A stretch of 64,000 nucleotides of DNA from an uncultured Eubacteriales bacterium (GTDB lineage: Bacteria > Bacillota > Clostridia > Oscillospirales > Acutalibacteraceae). The position numbers and the translations under genes were made by a program. The DNA is taken from the NCBI GenBank assembly GCA_951801675.1, contig CATONX010000008.1:18975-82974 (forward strand), written 5' to 3'. The first letter of the stretch is position 1, and each line of letters starts with the position of its first letter. The notes beneath the pieces are model-generated. The model made no database searches. It saw nothing but the letters and a program-made list of their open reading frames with translations, and was not told the DNA's origin. Below, one piece after another: positions 23,043 through 31,916 of the stretch.

Positions 23043-24254
23043 TTAACCCTTTTTTCCCACCGAACGCAGCTTTTTCATGGCGGACCGGGCGGTGGGCAGC
23101 CCCTTGTCAAAGAGCTGGTACTTGAGGGGGCTCACCACCAGGTCGAACTCCCCGATAAACTCCAGCACCTCCGGAGCGAACTTCTGCTTGAATTCCGACA
23201 GCGCGTCGTCCAGCGTTCCTTCCACGCCGCCCAGATTCAGATAGTCCACCCGGTCCTCCATGCAGTCGAGCATGACCTGGTAGAGCATCCCGTTGGGCGT
23301 GGAAAGGTTGGGAAGCAGGCTTAGGTCCGACCCGCCGTAGAGGTACTCCGCCACCCGGATGCCCTCCCCCTTGGGCGGCATCACGAACAGCCCCCCGCAC
23401 AGGGAAACCACGTCCCCCCGCTCCCTTTGGGCTTCCTTTGCCTGGTTTAGATTGCGGGTGTTGCTCTCCACGTTCTGCCCCTTGTCAATGCAGCCCTGGG
23501 TGTAGGCGATGAAGGCGGGCAGGTTCACCTTGCCGTAGTACACCACCGTGTCTTCCCCGAAGGCGTCCCGGATGGAACGAAAATAGTCCGCGCTGCGCAA
23601 AAGCACGTTCTGGCGCTTCTCGGTGCAGCCGATGAGGCGGGCAAACTCGCTCAAATCGTCCTCCGGCCCGGCCTTTTCGAAGAACACGCCCCGGTTTTTA
23701 TGGTAATTGCCGATGTAGCTGCGGGCCCCTTTCTTGAAGGACTTGAGGAGGGCCTTGGGGTCTAAGGGATTGTGCTCCTCGTCGGTCAGGCGCACCGCCA
23801 TGTTGAACCGGGGGTTAAAATAATCGTGCAGGCTTTTGCCAAAGCCTTTGTGGACAAAGCCGGCGGCCTGCAAATTGGATAGGGCCGCCTGGGGGTCCAT
23901 CCCCCACCGGTCGGAGTTTAACACAAAGGGGTCGAGCTTCACGGCGAAGGCACCCTGGCTTTTTGCGTAGTCCTTTATCCCCTTGGCAAACTGCGCCACC
24001 GCCTCCTTGTCCTCATAGTCGAGCAGGAAGCCGCGGGGGGAATAGCAGAGCTTTAAGCCCATGGGCATGGTCCTTGTGAGGATGAGGGCGGCGGCGATCA
24101 CCGTATCGTCCCGATACAGGCCACAGAAGGCATGGCCCCAGTTGCTTTTCACCGTTTCCCAGCCGGGGCGCTGGGTCAGAGGGACTAGGGAGGCTTTTTG
24201 CAAAAAGGCCTCGTATTCTTTCCGGGGCAGGTCTGTGACAAACCGGTATGCCAT
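23043..24254 (-). CDS. FemAB family peptidoglycan-bridge aminoacyltransferase
   Basis: 403 residues, the family size. FemAB/FemX/MurM enzymes attach amino acids from charged tRNA to the side chain of lipid II, building the interpeptide bridge at the inner membrane face. Typical stretches are LTQRPGWETVKSNWGH, the GNAT-like halves, KLDPFVLNSDRWGMDP, KSFKKGARSYIGNYHKNRGV and the C-terminal DYLNLGGVEGTLDDALSEFKQKFAPEVLEFIGEFDLVV. It is preceded by a paralogue four bases upstream, as with FemA/FemB or MurM/MurN. The amino acid added cannot be told. Confidence 0.9.
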   Translation of the reverse strand: MAYRFVTDLPRKEYEAFLQKASLVPLTQRPGWETVKSNWGHAFCGLYRDDTVIAAALILTRTMPMGLKLCYSPRGFLLDYEDKEAVAQFAKGIKDYAKSQGAFAVKLDPFVLNSDRWGMDPQAALSNLQAAGFVHKGFGKSLHDYFNPRFNMAVRLTDEEHNPLDPKALLKSFKKGARSYIGNYHKNRGVFFEKAGPEDDLSEFARLIGCTEKRQNVLLRSADYFRSIRDAFGEDTVVYYGKVNLPAFIAYTQGCIDKGQNVESNTRNLNQAKEAQRERGDVVSLCGGLFVMPPKGEGIRVAEYLYGGSDLSLLPNLSTPNGMLYQVMLDCMEDRVDYLNLGGVEGTLDDALSEFKQKFAPEVLEFIGEFDLVVSPLKYQLFDKGLPTARSAMKKLRSVGKKG

Positions 24255-24257
24255 GAT

Positions 24258-25502
24258 TTACCCCTCCTGGTGGTCTTTTTCTTTGGCGCGGCTGAGCTTG
24301 CGGGAGGTGCGGCGCACCTTCTGCATCACCTTGCGCATGGCGGGCAGGTACTTGGTAAACAGGTGGTACTGCACGGGGCGGACCACCAAATCGAATTCCC
24401 CGATGAGCTCGAGCATCTCCGGGGAAAATTTCTGTTTAAACTCGTAAAGGGGCGTATCCATACTGCCCTCCACGCCGCCTAGGTTGCAGTAGTCGTACCC
24501 GGCCTCGATAAAGTCGCACATGGCGGCGTAAAGCATGCCGTTGGAGCTGGAGAGCCGGGGGAACAAAGACAGGTCGTTGCCCGCATAGAGGTACTCGGCG
24601 AACCGGTACCCCTCCCCTTTGGGCGGCAGCAGGAAAAGGCCGCCGCAGAGGGTGACGATTTGCCCCCGCTCCGCCTTGGCTTTCTTTGCTTCCTCTAAAT
24701 TGGCGGTGTTCTTCTCCACGTTCTGACCCTTGTCAATGGCGGCCTGGGTGAAGGCGATGTATTGATCCAAATCGAGCCGGCCGTAATAGACCTCCATCTT
24801 ATCCCCGAAGGCTTTCTTGATGCCCCTAAAGTATTCCGCGTTTCGAAGTACCACGTTCTGCCGCTCCTCGGTGCAGGCCACCATCCGGGCAAACTCGCTC
24901 AGGTCGTCCTCCGGCCCGGCCTTTTCGAAGAACACGCCCCGGTTTTTCTGATAGTTGCCGATGGTGGCGCGAGCGTCCTTGCGAAAGCTCTTTAAGAGGG
25001 CCTTGGGGTCTAAAGGCTGGCGGTTTTCATCGGTCAGGCGCACCGCCATCTGAAAGCGGGGCATAAAGTAGTCGTACAGGGTGACGCCGAAGCCCTGGTG
25101 AAGGAACCCCTCCGCCTTGAGGTTTTCGAAAATGGGGGCGGGATCCACGCCCCAGTGGTCGTTGTTGAGGAGAAAGGGATCGATTTTGATGCAGAAGGCT
25201 TTCTGGCTTTTGGCGTATTCCCGGGCGCCTTCGGTGAAGCGGTGAAGCGCCTCTTTGTCGGTATAGTCGAGCAAAAAGCCGCGGGTGGCGTAGATAATTT
25301 TAAAGCCCATGGGCAGGTCTCTGGTTAGAAGCTGAGACGCGGCCACCAGCTTCTCGTCCCGGTACAGGCCGCACAGGGCCGGACGCCAGAAGCTCTTGGC
25401 CACGCCCCATTCCGGGCGCTGGCCGTAGGGCACCATGGGTACATGCATCAGAAACTCGTCGTATTCTTCCTTGGGAACCTTGGTGGAAAATCGGTAGTTC
25501 AT
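24258..25502 (-). CDS. FemAB family peptidoglycan-bridge aminoacyltransferase, paralogue
   Basis: 414 residues from the second of two adjacent ATGs, which is correctly spaced from GGGAGG. It is strongly similar to its neighbour along the whole length (for example DLSEFARMVACTEERQNVVLRNAEYFR against DLSEFARLIGCTEKRQNVLLRSADYFR) and ends with a basic tail. Two enzymes in one operon usually add successive bridge residues. With the divergent MurE 3 kb away this suggests a peptidoglycan of the branched-bridge type. Confidence 0.9.
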   Translation of the reverse strand: MNYRFSTKVPKEEYDEFLMHVPMVPYGQRPEWGVAKSFWRPALCGLYRDEKLVAASQLLTRDLPMGFKIIYATRGFLLDYTDKEALHRFTEGAREYAKSQKAFCIKIDPFLLNNDHWGVDPAPIFENLKAEGFLHQGFGVTLYDYFMPRFQMAVRLTDENRQPLDPKALLKSFRKDARATIGNYQKNRGVFFEKAGPEDDLSEFARMVACTEERQNVVLRNAEYFRGIKKAFGDKMEVYYGRLDLDQYIAFTQAAIDKGQNVEKNTANLEEAKKAKAERGQIVTLCGGLFLLPPKGEGYRFAEYLYAGNDLSLFPRLSSSNGMLYAAMCDFIEAGYDYCNLGGVEGSMDTPLYEFKQKFSPEMLELIGEFDLVVRPVQYHLFTKYLPAMRKVMQKVRRTSRKLSRAKEKDHQEG

Positions 25503-25843
25503 CATTGCCTCCCTATATGATTCCGGCCGGGTTGGGCCGGTTCTTTTCACACTTAGCCGTCAAAGGCGGAAGCCTCTGCCACGCATGTTGCTATATTCTT
25601 CTTTATTATACCGGCTGGCAAACGGGAACGCAATGGATGTTCTGAGACAAATTCGCCCCATTTCTCCCGTCTTTTTGTTTTGATTGCGGTCAGCCGCCTT
25701 TTTCCGACCGGTTGAGCCTTCCTGGAAGTTGCCGCGATTTACTTGACCCAACCGCCTTTTGTGGGGTAGAATATGAATATTCGAACGCATTTCTTTGCCC
25801 GGCGATTTGCGGGCAAATTCATTGAAATTTGGAGGTCGTCAAC

Positions 25844-26689
25844 ATGAAAATAGGCGTCAGAGCGCACGATTACGGCTGCCACACGCCCAAGGAGCTGGCT
25901 CGGATTCTCAAGGAGGCCGGGTTCGAATGCTTGCAGCTGGCCCTCAACAAGGCACTGACCGGTATGCAGCCGGTGCCTGGGCAGTTAAATCCCGGCCTTT
26001 GCTATGACATCCGCCGCGCCTTCGAGCGGGAGGATTTGCAGATCGCGGTGGTGGGCTGCTACATTGAGCCCTCCCTTTCCGACCCCCAGGAGCGGGAGCG
26101 CCAGCTGGCCCGGTACTTGGAGTGCCTCGCTTACTGCCGGCAGCTGGGCAGCTTCGTGGTCGCCACCGAGACCACCTGCTATTCGGGCAGCCTGGAAGGG
26201 CGGATGAAGCAGTTCGACATTCTGACCGACAGCGTCTGCCGTCTGGCCGAGCAGGCGGAGAAGTTCGGCGTATTCGCGGCGGTGGAGCCGGTGCATGTGC
26301 ACACCATGAATTCCCCGGAGCTTACCTATGAGCTCATCCGCCGGGTGGCCTCCCCCAACCTGAAGATCATCTACGACCCGGTCAACCTCCTCACCCCGGA
26401 GAACATCTCCCGGCAGGAGCAGGTGATGGACGCCTGCTTCGACGCCTTCGGCGACCGGATCGTGGGCATTCATGCCAAGGACGTGGTCATTGAGGACGGG
26501 CAGTTTAAACCCATTGTAATCGGCGAGGGCCTTGTCAACGTTCAGTATTACCTCAACTGGCTGGCCATTCACAAGCCGGGCATTTCGGTGCTGCGCGAAG
26601 AGGCCAACCCCGCCACCGGCCATAAGGACATTGCGAACCTGCGCCGGATGATCGACCTGGCCGAGGCAAACGCGCCGGTCAAACTCTAA
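25844..26689 (+). CDS. Sugar phosphate isomerase/epimerase family protein
   Basis: 281 residues from ATG 25844, with GGAGG eight bases before; the TTG at 25829 lies on top of the ribosome site. The fold is a xylose-isomerase-like TIM barrel: KELARILKEAGFECLQLAL, VATETTCYSG, AAVEPVHVHTMNSPE with a metal-binding Glu and His, KIIYDPVNLLTPENI with Asp, and VGIHAKDVVIEDG with His and Asp. It lacks neighbours of a sugar pathway, so the substrate is open. Confidence 0.85.
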   Translation: MKIGVRAHDYGCHTPKELARILKEAGFECLQLALNKALTGMQPVPGQLNPGLCYDIRRAFEREDLQIAVVGCYIEPSLSDPQERERQLARYLECLAYCRQLGSFVVATETTCYSGSLEGRMKQFDILTDSVCRLAEQAEKFGVFAAVEPVHVHTMNSPELTYELIRRVASPNLKIIYDPVNLLTPENISRQEQVMDACFDAFGDRIVGIHAKDVVIEDGQFKPIVIGEGLVNVQYYLNWLAIHKPGISVLREEANPATGHKDIANLRRMIDLAEANAPVKL

Positions 26690-26725
26690 CCGATAGTCTG
26701 CCCCGTTTTACACGCGGCCACACAG

Positions 26726-26764
26726 ACGCCGCCGGAGAAAGGTTCTTCTCCGGCGGCGTTTTTT
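26726..26764 (+). terminator. Terminator of the isomerase gene
   Basis: ACGCCGCCGGAGAA (26726-26739) pairs with TTCTCCGGCGGCGT (26746-26759), then TTTTTT. Confidence 0.9.
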
Positions 26765-27064
26765 GGTACGGGCAAAGGAAAGAACCGAGGACCATTGACA
26801 CAGACGACGGCAGTCTCTCCTACCCATCCTGCGCTCCACCAGCGAGGCGCTTCTGATAACTGCACCTGGATTCTATCGGCGCAACAGCGCATTTTGGCCC
26901 AAACAATCGCAACCGGTTAGGAAAGCCGCACTCCAGCGGACGAATCGGGTTTCTTTGCGCCCCGGTTCCCTTTATTTCCGGACCTTTTCTCCTTATGGAT
27001 GCTTCCTCACAATTAGTACACAAATTTGTTGGTAAAATGAAATTGAAATTTTCGGTTTCTGCCA
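26765..27064. other. Intergenic stretch without a supported gene
   Basis: About 300 bases, GC-rich at first and AT-rich near the end. An 81-codon frame on the minus strand (27065 to 26820) has no ribosome site and a biased Arg/Pro composition, so I do not call it. Confidence 0.5.
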
Positions 27065-27093
27065 TTGTTAAAAAAATAATTATGCGGTATACT
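27065..27093 (+). promoter_or_regulatory. Promoter of the alcohol dehydrogenase gene
   Basis: TTGTTA (27065-27070), 17-base AT-rich spacer, TATACT (27088-27093), 59 bases before the start codon. Confidence 0.75.
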
Positions 27094-27151
27094 GACGACA
27101 GTGGTTTGATAATTAAATAACAATACCAACATACAGGAGGTAACCACAGTC

Positions 27152-28303
27152 ATGGCAAACAGAATCATTCTCAACGAAACGTCCTATTTCGGCGCGGGTT
27201 CCATCTCCGTTATCGCGGATGAGGCGAAGAAGCGCGGCTACAAGAAGGCCCTCGTTGTGACCGACAAGAGCCTGATGAAGTTTGAGGTCGCCACTAAGGT
27301 GCTCAAAGTGCTCGACGACGCCGGCCTTGCCTATGAAGTGTTCGACGACTGTAAGCCCAACCCCACCATCCAGAACGTTCAGGATGGCGTGGCTGCCTGC
27401 AAGAAGGCGGGTGCGGATTACCTGGTTGCCATCGGCGGCGGTTCCTCCATGGACACCGCGAAGGCCATCGGCATCATCATGAATAACCCGGAGCACGCCG
27501 ACGTCAGAAGCCTCGAAGGCGCGGTTGACACTAAGAACAAGTGTATGCCGATCATCGCCGTTCCCACCACCGCCGGCACTGCCGCGGAGGTCACCATCAA
27601 CTACGTCATCACCGACGTGGAGAAGAGCCGCAAGTTCGTCTGTGTCGACCCGCATGACATTCCGCTGGTCGCCGTCATCGATTCGGATATGATGTCCAGC
27701 ATGCCCAAGGGCCTGACCGCCGCCACCGGCATGGACGCGCTGACCCACGCCATCGAAGGTTACATCACCAAGGGCGCTTGGGAAATGACCGATATGTTCC
27801 ACCTCAAGGCCATCGAGCTGATTTCCGGCTCGCTGCGCAAGGCCTGCGAGAACGACCCGCAGGGCAGAGAAGGCATGGCTCTGGGCCAGTATATCGCCGG
27901 CATGGGCTTCTCCAATGTGGGTCTCGGCATCGTTCACTCCATGGCGCACCCGCTGGGTGCCGTGTATGACACGCCCCACGGCGTGGCCAACGCCATCATC
28001 CTGCCCACCGTTATGGAATATAACGCCGAGGCTACCGGTGAGAAGTACCGCGACATCGCCAAGGCCATGGGCGTTCCCGGCACGGAGAACATGACCCAGG
28101 AAGAGTACCGCAAGGCTGCCATCGACGCGGTCAAGAAGCTCTCCGAGGACGTGGGAATCCCGAAGAAGGTTTCCGAAGTCGGCGTGAAGGAAGAGGACAT
28201 TCCGATGCTCGCTCAGCAGGCTATGGACGATGCCTGCCGTCCCGGCAACCCGAAGGACCCGACCAAGGAAGACATCATCGCGCTTTACAAGTCCCTGATG
28301 TAA
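27152..28303 (+). CDS. Iron-containing alcohol dehydrogenase
   Basis: 383 residues. Group III NAD(P)-dependent alcohol dehydrogenase of the FucO/1,3-propanediol/butanol dehydrogenase type. GGGSSMDTAKAIG binds the nucleotide; metal ligands are expected in the MDALTHAIEGYITKGA region and in VHSMAHPLGAVYDTPHGVANAI, whose three His are conserved. AGGAGG lies ten bases before the ATG. The codon choice is noticeably more biased toward C-ending codons than in neighbours, a sign of high expression. It would recycle NADH by reducing an aldehyde during fermentation; the substrate is not determined. Confidence 0.94.
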   Translation: MANRIILNETSYFGAGSISVIADEAKKRGYKKALVVTDKSLMKFEVATKVLKVLDDAGLAYEVFDDCKPNPTIQNVQDGVAACKKAGADYLVAIGGGSSMDTAKAIGIIMNNPEHADVRSLEGAVDTKNKCMPIIAVPTTAGTAAEVTINYVITDVEKSRKFVCVDPHDIPLVAVIDSDMMSSMPKGLTAATGMDALTHAIEGYITKGAWEMTDMFHLKAIELISGSLRKACENDPQGREGMALGQYIAGMGFSNVGLGIVHSMAHPLGAVYDTPHGVANAIILPTVMEYNAEATGEKYRDIAKAMGVPGTENMTQEEYRKAAIDAVKKLSEDVGIPKKVSEVGVKEEDIPMLAQQAMDDACRPGNPKDPTKEDIIALYKSLM

Positions 28304-28330
28304 TGTCGGCCCCTTTTCTTACAAATGGCA

Positions 28331-28367
28331 AGGACCTGGAGTCCAAATGGACTCCAGGTCCTTTTTG
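28331..28367 (+). terminator. Terminator of the alcohol dehydrogenase gene
   Basis: AGGACCTGGAGTCC (28331-28344) pairs with GGACTCCAGGTCCT (28349-28362), then TTTTTG. Confidence 0.92.
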
Positions 28368-28482
28368 TCTGCCGCCCAAGGCGCCGTCATATGCCAAGCG
28401 CTGGGTCATTTGCCGGCTGTGTCCGTATTGGCTTTAGAAACCCAAGTTTCGCGCAAAGGGGAATTTCTCCTCTTCTCTGGGA

Positions 28483-28737
28483 TTACAGGCCGTTAATAAA
28501 GCCGGTTTCATGCTTATGCAGGGCAGTGACCACCTTGCGAATACGCATCTTGACTTCATCGCCGGTCTTAGGCGCCTGAATATACTTGATAATCTGTTCT
28601 TTCCCTTCCCGGGACAGCTTTCCGAACTCGGACATGGCGTCCATATCCAGTGCCAGCTCCATACCAAGTCCCAGAGGCATGTCCGGCGTGTTGTCCGGAT
28701 GGCGGATTCCTTCTCCTACAAAGGGGCTTTGCTCCAT
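28483..28737 (-). CDS. Small conserved protein of unknown function
   Basis: 84 residues, soluble, starting at an ATG with AAAGGAGG. Two parts: MEQSPFVGEGIRHPDNTPDMPLGLGMELALDMDAM and a helical LSREGKEQIIKYIQAPKTGDEVKMRIRKVVTALHKHE. The second half recalls the C-terminal helices of YdeI-like proteins (IxxAKTxxxRxxRI), but I cannot assign a family. Upstream lies a 13-bp inverted repeat that could be its operator. Confidence 0.7.
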   Translation of the reverse strand: MEQSPFVGEGIRHPDNTPDMPLGLGMELALDMDAMSEFGKLSREGKEQIIKYIQAPKTGDEVKMRIRKVVTALHKHETGFINGL

Positions 28738-29119
28738 ACCGATTCCTCCTTTTTCAAGACAAAACTAGTATTTGTGAAAAGGCGCACCGCTATGCATTTC
28801 TTGGGCAAACATTAAAAAATCTTGAGATAGTTTGTAATGTTTGCCCAGATAAGGCATAGAATTGGATAGCTCTGTTACCCATTTTTTCTATTACGTCAAA
28901 CCAAGTAAAAAATACAGCAGATTTTCCTCAAAAAACGTCGATTTCCGTCTTTTTTTCCTTGACTTTTGTTTGGGAAACGTGTATCATTTTCTTAACAAAT
29001 TAGACGTATTTTAGGTAAATTCTGGATACTGTTTTCCATTTTTGCGGTCTGTTGGTACGCTATGCTTACAGGAGAGAAACAGCGTACTGCAAATACAATC
29101 GATAAAAAGGAGCGAGATC
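28738..29119. other. AT-rich intergenic region with inverted repeat and pilin promoter
   Basis: Contains a perfect inverted repeat TGGGCAAACATTA (28802-28814) and TAATGTTTGCCCA (28835-28847), then the pilin promoter TTGACT (28959-28964), 17-base spacer, TATCAT (28982-28987). The leader of the pilin mRNA can fold with TTTGC (29041) against GCAAA (29089) and GTACGCT (29055) against AGCGTAC (29081). Confidence 0.65.
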
Positions 29120-29551
29120 ATGAAGTTATTTCTCAAAAAGCGCGGCAAAAAGGGCTTTACCCTGGTAGAACTGGTCATCGTCATCGCCATCCTGGCCATC
29201 CTGGCGGCTGTCGCCATTCCCACCGTCATCGGCGTTATTAACAGCGCCAACGAAAGCACCGACGCGGCCAACGCCCGCGCCATCGAAGCGGCGGTCAAGC
29301 TGTACGTGGCCGAGCAAGAAAAAGAGGGCAACGAGATTGCCTTTGCAGACATGGATGGGGACGACTATAAAGTGGCTCTCGAACGGTCTGGCATCACCTC
29401 TATGGAAACCAAGCAGGGCGGCAAGATTTTCTATTTCAACACCACGGCTGAGCGCTGCACCGTGGAAGCCGAAGGCTCTGCTGGCAATCCGGTAACCGAT
29501 TTCTCTGACATCGTCTATAACAATGTCGCGGCTGCCCCTGCTAATCCGTAA
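29120..29551 (+). CDS. Type IV pilin (major pilin candidate)
   Basis: 143 residues from ATG 29120 (AAAAAGGAG upstream). The class III signal KKRGKKGFTLVELVIVIAILAILAAVAIP is exact: short basic leader, cleavage between G and F, Glu at position +5, then a hydrophobic helix. The globular part is small and has one Cys only, so no C-terminal disulfide loop. It has its own promoter and terminator, consistent with high expression, and stands ahead of the assembly genes. It would be processed by the peptidase at 31913. Confidence 0.93.
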   Translation: MKLFLKKRGKKGFTLVELVIVIAILAILAAVAIPTVIGVINSANESTDAANARAIEAAVKLYVAEQEKEGNEIAFADMDGDDYKVALERSGITSMETKQGGKIFYFNTTAERCTVEAEGSAGNPVTDFSDIVYNNVAAAPANP

Positions 29552-29575
29552 GAATTTATTGCGTTTTCTTTCTCA

Positions 29576-29612
29576 TACAACAAAAGCCCGATTACATCGG
29601 GCTTTTGTTGTA
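29576..29612 (+). terminator. Terminator after the pilin gene
   Basis: TACAACAAAAGCCCGAT (29576-29592) pairs with ATCGGGCTTTTGTTGTA (29596-29612). It separates pilin from the assembly genes, perhaps with partial read-through. Confidence 0.85.
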
Positions 29613-29670
29613 TGACCCCTTTCGTAAGCCTCTCCCTGATCCAATTGGTGAAACGAGGTGAACCATTGTC

Positions 29671-31311
29671 TTGAGCATTCTGCTGATTGAACTAACCCAG
29701 AAATACCTGCGCTTGATGGAGGGAACCTCCGGGTTTGGAACATTCAAAATGACCCGGTCCGGGGTCTTCTATCTCCCGGAGCAACTACGCAAGGAGGGCC
29801 TGTTCGCAGACATCTCCATTCTGGTCCACTTTATCAACGACTGCATTGCAGAACAGCATTTTCATAAATACCGGGCGGTCCTAGTTTTGGAGGACGAAAT
29901 CGTCGTCTCCAAAGAATTCATGCATCAGCCGCCCAAGAAAAAAGCCGCCGAATCTCTTCACGCATTGGCAACCCTGGAAGCGGAATCGGTGTTTCACGGC
30001 AACCCCACCGAGATGACGGTGGAAACCTATCGCTATGGCGACCGGGACTTTTTGGGCGGTGAGCGCAAAAGCGTGCTCTATTCCATCCCCACCCGCCTGT
30101 GCAATCGGCTTTCCCATGAATTTTCAACAAAAGGCATTCATCTGATCAAGATTACACCCAAAGCCCACGCGTTTTTACAGGCGGTTTCCACGGCCTGCAA
30201 AAAGCCGGACTTTCTTCACCAGCTAAAGCCGGGCGCAACGGCTTTTCTGGATTTCAGTACCACGAAAACCACCCTCGCGATCTTCGAAAACGGTTCGCCG
30301 GTGTACGAGCGCGAGTTTCTTGGAATATATAAGGACATTGTGGATAACCTGCGGCGCACTCTGCGTGTAACCCGGGATATTGCGCTGGATATGCTGACGA
30401 AAAACGGCTTCCAGGCGGAAAACCCGGAATATGAGGCCTATCCGGACGCATACCGCCGGATCTGCCTGGTAATCGATACGCTGATGGACGAAATTATGCG
30501 TTCCATCCGCATCGTGCTCTCCTCCCAGCGGTTGGAGCTGGGGCAGATCGTGGTTTCCGGAAAGCTTTCCTCCTTCCCCCACCTGGACGGGTACATTGCC
30601 CGCTCCACCGACATTCCCTGTACGGCCATCGGCTCTCTGGCCGGGTTTTTGGCCCCGGAATTTACCATTGACTCTCGGCTGGACAGCGGAGCCGGCCTGG
30701 CGGCGGATTGTTTTGCCACGGCGGGAGGCGCCTTCCAAAGCAAGGACAACGACGTAAACTTCCTGCGCGGCTCCATCGAGCGCCAGAGAAACCTTACCTT
30801 CAACACCATTGCCTTTTCGGCCATTTCTCTGGTGACGCTGCTGCTCTTTTGCATTGAGCCTATCCTTCACTCCGTGGTGCAGGGACAGGTGGAGCAGGAC
30901 AACCGCACGTTAGCCACTCTCCCCTATGTGCAGACCCAGGAGAAGCTTGACGAGATCGAACGGCTGGGCCGCCAGATCGCCGCCTGCGAGAAGGATAAAG
31001 AGACGCTGCCCTTCCATCAGTCCTCGGCCAACGATGCGGTGACCAAGCTGCTGGGCCAGTTCTCCGCCAGGTCCACCATTACCAGCTTTCACCTCAACAA
31101 TCAGCAGGGCACCATTGCCCTCTATTTTGAGACTCCCACCTTCAACGATTATATTACCTTAAAGGACGAGGTGTACCAGAACGGCGAGTTCGACATCGCC
31201 ATTCCCTTTTCTTGTACCGTCAACGATAAGACCGGGGCCGCCACCTGCCAGGTAACCCTGGCTATTGTGGACTTCGTCCCTTATGAGGCGGCGGGAGGTG
31301 GCAAATCATGA
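29671..31311 (+). CDS. PilM-PilN fusion, type IV pilus assembly
   Basis: 546 residues, TTG start with GAGGTG nine bases before. Residues 1-365 look like the actin-like ATPase PilM (IELTQKYLRLMEG at the start, GATAFLDFSTTKTTLAIFENG as a phosphate loop, VVSGKLSSFPHLDGYI near the end). A PilN-type part follows: NFLRGSIERQRN, one membrane helix (about 377-398), a coiled coil and a ferredoxin-like end. PilM binds the cytoplasmic tail of PilN in other species; here they are one chain. It overlaps the next gene by four bases. Confidence 0.8.
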   Translation: MSILLIELTQKYLRLMEGTSGFGTFKMTRSGVFYLPEQLRKEGLFADISILVHFINDCIAEQHFHKYRAVLVLEDEIVVSKEFMHQPPKKKAAESLHALATLEAESVFHGNPTEMTVETYRYGDRDFLGGERKSVLYSIPTRLCNRLSHEFSTKGIHLIKITPKAHAFLQAVSTACKKPDFLHQLKPGATAFLDFSTTKTTLAIFENGSPVYEREFLGIYKDIVDNLRRTLRVTRDIALDMLTKNGFQAENPEYEAYPDAYRRICLVIDTLMDEIMRSIRIVLSSQRLELGQIVVSGKLSSFPHLDGYIARSTDIPCTAIGSLAGFLAPEFTIDSRLDSGAGLAADCFATAGGAFQSKDNDVNFLRGSIERQRNLTFNTIAFSAISLVTLLLFCIEPILHSVVQGQVEQDNRTLATLPYVQTQEKLDEIERLGRQIAACEKDKETLPFHQSSANDAVTKLLGQFSARSTITSFHLNNQQGTIALYFETPTFNDYITLKDEVYQNGEFDIAIPFSCTVNDKTGAATCQVTLAIVDFVPYEAAGGGKS

Positions 31312-31916
31312 AGAAGTCAAAGCTTCTTTCTCCGTTTCTCCTTTTCTTTTTGATTTACGCCGCTGTCTGCGCGCTTTATATCAATTTTGCCTTTTTCCCT
31401 TTGCTCAACCAGACGGCCGAGCTGACCGCCCAGCATCAGACCCTTCAGCAGAAGATTTCCGACCTGGACCGCCAGATGCAGGACCTAAAAGGGCTCGACC
31501 AGAAGATCGCCGATCTGAAAAATCAGCTGGTGGAAAAAATGGGGCAAAACGCCATCGTAAGCGGCATTATGGTCAGCAACGACGTTTACAACGCGGTGGA
31601 GGCCTACGGCATCACCCTTAAAAGCATCCATGTGGGCACTCCGACGCCCACCAAAGTTCCTTCTAATATGGAGAACGGCGACGTGATGCATTCCCTGCCC
31701 ATTCAAGTGACTTTTTTGGCCACCTACGACGAGGCGGTGGGTTTTCTGCGGTATTTTGAAAACCATGAGGACGGGGCTTATTATGTCCAGTCCTTTGAAG
31801 CGGCGGCAGAAAAAAAGCAAGAGAACCCCACGGGGGAACATAATTTCAGCCTTTCTTTGTCCCTTTACTATTTCGCGCCGAGCACCTCTTCCAGCACCGC
31901 CGCGGGCTCCAAATGA
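31308..31916 (+). CDS. PilO-like type IV pilus assembly protein
   Basis: 202 residues. Short cytoplasmic N-terminus, one membrane helix (about 8-30), coiled coil (QTAELTAQHQTLQQKISDLDRQMQDLKGLDQKIADLKNQL), then a ferredoxin-like domain. That layout and its place after the PilM-PilN gene indicate the alignment-complex protein PilO. Sequence conservation in this family is weak, so the call rests on architecture and context. The stop overlaps the next start (ATGA). Confidence 0.75.
   Translation: MKKSKLLSPFLLFFLIYAAVCALYINFAFFPLLNQTAELTAQHQTLQQKISDLDRQMQDLKGLDQKIADLKNQLVEKMGQNAIVSGIMVSNDVYNAVEAYGITLKSIHVGTPTPTKVPSNMENGDVMHSLPIQVTFLATYDEAVGFLRYFENHEDGAYYVQSFEAAAEKKQENPTGEHNFSLSLSLYYFAPSTSSSTAAGSK

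Noticed and set aside
26820..27065. 81-codon minus-strand frame before the alcohol dehydrogenase
   Set aside because: No ribosome site, no motif, atypical composition; it covers the dehydrogenase promoter side of the gap.
28959..29119. Cyclic-di-GMP (GEMM-I) riboswitch before pilin
   Set aside because: Tempting because of the HD-GYP gene, but the conserved core sequence of that class was not found by eye.
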